From an uncultured Clostridia bacterium (GTDB lineage Bacteria > Bacillota > Clostridia > TANB77 > CAG-508), in the NCBI GenBank assembly GCA_934167685.1, contig CAKPLQ010000033.1, positions 1 through 15,437 of the forward strand: a DNA stretch of 15,437 nucleotides, in the 5' to 3' direction. Positions 13,912 through 15,437 of this stretch are shown piece after piece. The notes beneath the pieces are model-generated. The model was not told the origin of the DNA, searched no databases, and worked only from the letters and a program-made list of their open reading frames with translations. The stretch's first letter is position 1; the number at the start of each line of letters is the position of its first letter. The position numbers were made by a program, and so were the translations under genes.

Positions 13912-15249
13912 TTAAAATTCGTTTGCTATAAAAGATGTATCATAATTATTAGTAACAAAATTTTGATTTTCCAAAATTTTATATATAAAATCTCTATTTG
14001 TATCAATTCCTTCTATTACCAACTCTGATATAGCACTTTTCATCTTGGCAATAGACTCTTCTCTATTCTTCCCATGCACTATTATTTTAGCAAGCATAGA
14101 GTCATAATTTTGTGGTACATTATAGCCCTCATATATGGCAGTGTCTACTCTTATACCATTTCCACCTGGCAGATGAAGTCCTGTTATTGGGCCTGGACAT
14201 GGCATAAAGTTTTTATTCGGATTTTCAGCATTTATGCGCACTTCCAAGCTATGGCCATTTATTGTTATCTCCTTTTGAGCGTATTTTAATTTTTCTCCAC
14301 TTGCAATTTTTATTTGTTCTTTTATAATATCAATTCCAGTAACAGCCTCTGTAACTGGGTGCTCAACTTGAACTCTTGTATTCATCTCCATAAAATAAAA
14401 TTCTTTGTTTTTGTCCACCAAAAATTCAATTGTGCCAGCATTACTATATCCTATCTTTTTTACAGCTTTTACAGCTAATTCTCCCATTTTTTCTCTTGTT
14501 TTATCTGAAATAAAACTACTTGGCGTTTCTTCCATTATCTTTTGATTACGTCTTTGCACAGAACAGTCTCTATCTCCTAGATATATACAATTTCCTTGCT
14601 CATCTGCAAGAATTTGTATTTCGATATGACGAGGATTTTCCACAAACTTTTCCATATAAATGCTATCATCATTAAAAGAAACTTTTGCTTCTTTTTTTAC
14701 AATATCATATTCTTTTTCCAACTCTTTTTCTGTATATGCAATTCTAATTCCTCGTCCGCCTCCTCCAGCTGACGCTTTTAAAATAACTGGATACTTAATC
14801 TTTTTTGCCAATTCTATTGCTTGCACTTTAGACTCTATTAATCCATCTGACCCTGGTACAACTGGTATACCTGCATTTTTCATTGTTTCTTTTGCTTTCG
14901 ATTTATTTCCTAACAATTCTATCAACTCATGTTTGGGTCCTATAAATTTTATTCCTATTTCTTCACACATCTTTGCAAAATTTGCATTTTCCGATAAAAA
15001 ACCAAAACCAGGATGAATACTATCCGCCCCAGTCAAACAAGCAGCCTCTAATATAGCTTTTATATTCAAATAGCTCTTATTAGATTGCGCAGGTCCTATG
15101 CAAACTGCTTCATCTGCTAATATTTTATGCAGTGAATCTTTATCAGCTTCTGAATATATCGCTACAGTTCTTATTCCCATCTCTCTACATGCTCTAATAA
15201 TTCTTACTGCAATTTCTCCTCTATTTGCTATCAATACTTTTTTTAACAT
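13912..15249 (-). CDS. accC: Acetyl-CoA carboxylase, biotin carboxylase subunit
   Basis: 445 aa, full length. It carboxylates the biotin on AccB using ATP and bicarbonate, the first step of malonyl-CoA synthesis. The N-terminal domain begins KKVLIANRGEIAVRIIRACR with IHPGFGFLSENANFA. The ATP-grasp has the glycine-rich loop KASAGGGGRGIRIAY, then HIEIQILADEQGNCIYLGDR, DCSVQRRNQKIMEETPS and the metal/bicarbonate site FMEMNTRVQVEHPVTE. The C-terminal part has HSLEVRINAENPNKNFMPCP. All the catalytic Glu, Asn and Arg residues are present. GGAGGAAAG precedes the ATG. fabZ lies upstream on the same strand, the order fabZ-accC of Firmicutes fatty acid synthesis operons; accD and accA are not downstream within the window, where asnS converges instead. 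Confidence 0.97.
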   Translation of the reverse strand: MLKKVLIANRGEIAVRIIRACREMGIRTVAIYSEADKDSLHKILADEAVCIGPAQSNKSYLNIKAILEAACLTGADSIHPGFGFLSENANFAKMCEEIGIKFIGPKHELIELLGNKSKAKETMKNAGIPVVPGSDGLIESKVQAIELAKKIKYPVILKASAGGGGRGIRIAYTEKELEKEYDIVKKEAKVSFNDDSIYMEKFVENPRHIEIQILADEQGNCIYLGDRDCSVQRRNQKIMEETPSSFISDKTREKMGELAVKAVKKIGYSNAGTIEFLVDKNKEFYFMEMNTRVQVEHPVTEAVTGIDIIKEQIKIASGEKLKYAQKEITINGHSLEVRINAENPNKNFMPCPGPITGLHLPGGNGIRVDTAIYEGYNVPQNYDSMLAKIIVHGKNREESIAKMKSAISELVIEGIDTNRDFIYKILENQNFVTNNYDTSFIANEF

Positions 15250-15269
15250 CTTTCCTCCTTTTTATTTTT

Positions 15270-15339
15270 GCACCGTTGGGACCGGTTCTCATCGGTGCAT
15301 TTTTTATTTTGCACCGCAGGGACCGGTTCTTATCGGTGC
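15270..15339. repeat. REP-like unit pair, direct (locus 3 of 3)
   Basis: Two 29-bp units head to tail (15270-15298 and 15311-15339) with the same 12-base spacer as at 13868-13879. They lie between fabZ and accC, inside what should be one operon. The fabZ stop codon falls inside the second unit. On the minus strand the hairpins are not followed by T, so read-through to accC is expected; they could act on mRNA stability or processing. Confidence 0.9.
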
Positions 15340-15437
15340 ACAATAGCAAAAGTCAATTCACCTTTAGCTACAATTTTTCCGTTGACAGTTGCTACAGCTT
15401 CACCAACTCCTATTGGTCCTTTTTTCTTTATAATTTT
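15330..15437 (-). CDS. fabZ: 3-hydroxyacyl-ACP dehydratase FabZ, C-terminal fragment
   Basis: The last 35 codons of a gene entering from the right edge. The residues read KIIKKKGPIGVGEAVATVNG then KIVAKGELTFAIVHR. The G-V-G-x-A-x-V-x-G-K-I-V-A-x-G-E-L-x-F-A-I pattern is the final beta-strand pair of the FabZ hot-dog fold, and fabZ directly before accC is the usual Firmicutes order. FabZ dehydrates 3-hydroxyacyl-ACP in fatty acid elongation. Family members usually end at or near the FAI/FALV strand; here the final His-Arg and the stop codon come from the REP-like repeat. The catalytic His and Glu are outside the window. Confidence 0.85.
   Translation of the reverse strand, partial: KIIKKKGPIGVGEAVATVNGKIVAKGELTFAIVHR

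Noticed and set aside
13839..15339. CRISPR array from the repeated 29-bp units
   Set aside because: Units come only in pairs with a 12-base T-rich spacer that is identical at two loci, far apart, and no cas gene is present.

Overview
The window is very AT-rich, with short intergenic gaps and Gram-positive style signals: strong AGGAGG-type ribosome binding sites, TTGACA/TATAAT promoters and short hairpin terminators. A GerW/YtfJ-type sporulation gene, smpB, recX, scpA, recN, a DUF1540 protein and a fabZ-accC pair point to a spore-forming Clostridia member of the Bacillota, plausibly an uncultured gut lineage. That lineage call is inference; no rRNA is present.

Layout, left to right. (1) 1-404: the start of a membrane glycosyltransferase gene, leaving the window on the minus strand. 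(2) 405-2854: a minus-strand operon recX-scpA-DUF2953-ytfJ, without scpB next to scpA. (3) 3021-4669: a small secreted/membrane protein and smpB on the plus strand, a 54-aa six-cysteine DUF1540 protein on the minus strand, and a 94-aa protein of unknown function on the plus strand. (4) 4685-6313: recN on the minus strand with its own consensus promoter. (5) 6431-6647: a large palindromic element. (6) 6705-7547: rplU-rpmA with a leader and promoter; prp is missing and L27 lacks the N-terminal extension that Prp normally removes. (7) 7621-8411: a broken gene joining the front of a surface-type protein to the back of a formylglycine-generating-enzyme-like (SUMF1) domain. (8) 8581-8718: a second copy of the palindromic element. 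(9) 8726-12268: a NifS/IscS-type cysteine desulfurase, a patatin-like phospholipase and a WG-repeat membrane-anchored protein, all on the minus strand. (10) 12444-13832: asnS, divergent from the WG-repeat gene. (11) 13912-15437: accC and the 3' end of fabZ, part of a type II fatty acid synthesis operon on the minus strand.

The genes are mostly housekeeping: fatty acid synthesis, ribosome and trans-translation, DNA repair and chromosome segregation, sulfur mobilisation and sporulation. The unusual content is in the noncoding DNA. A 29-bp REP-like palindromic unit occurs six times, always as a pair, at three gene ends, and twice supplies the stop codon and last residues of a protein. Separately, a ~130-bp element occurs twice at about 90% identity; its terminal arms extend into flanking sequence that differs between copies yet is self-complementary in each. 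This second element, perhaps a structured RNA or a palindrome-targeting MITE, is the best candidate for something undescribed.
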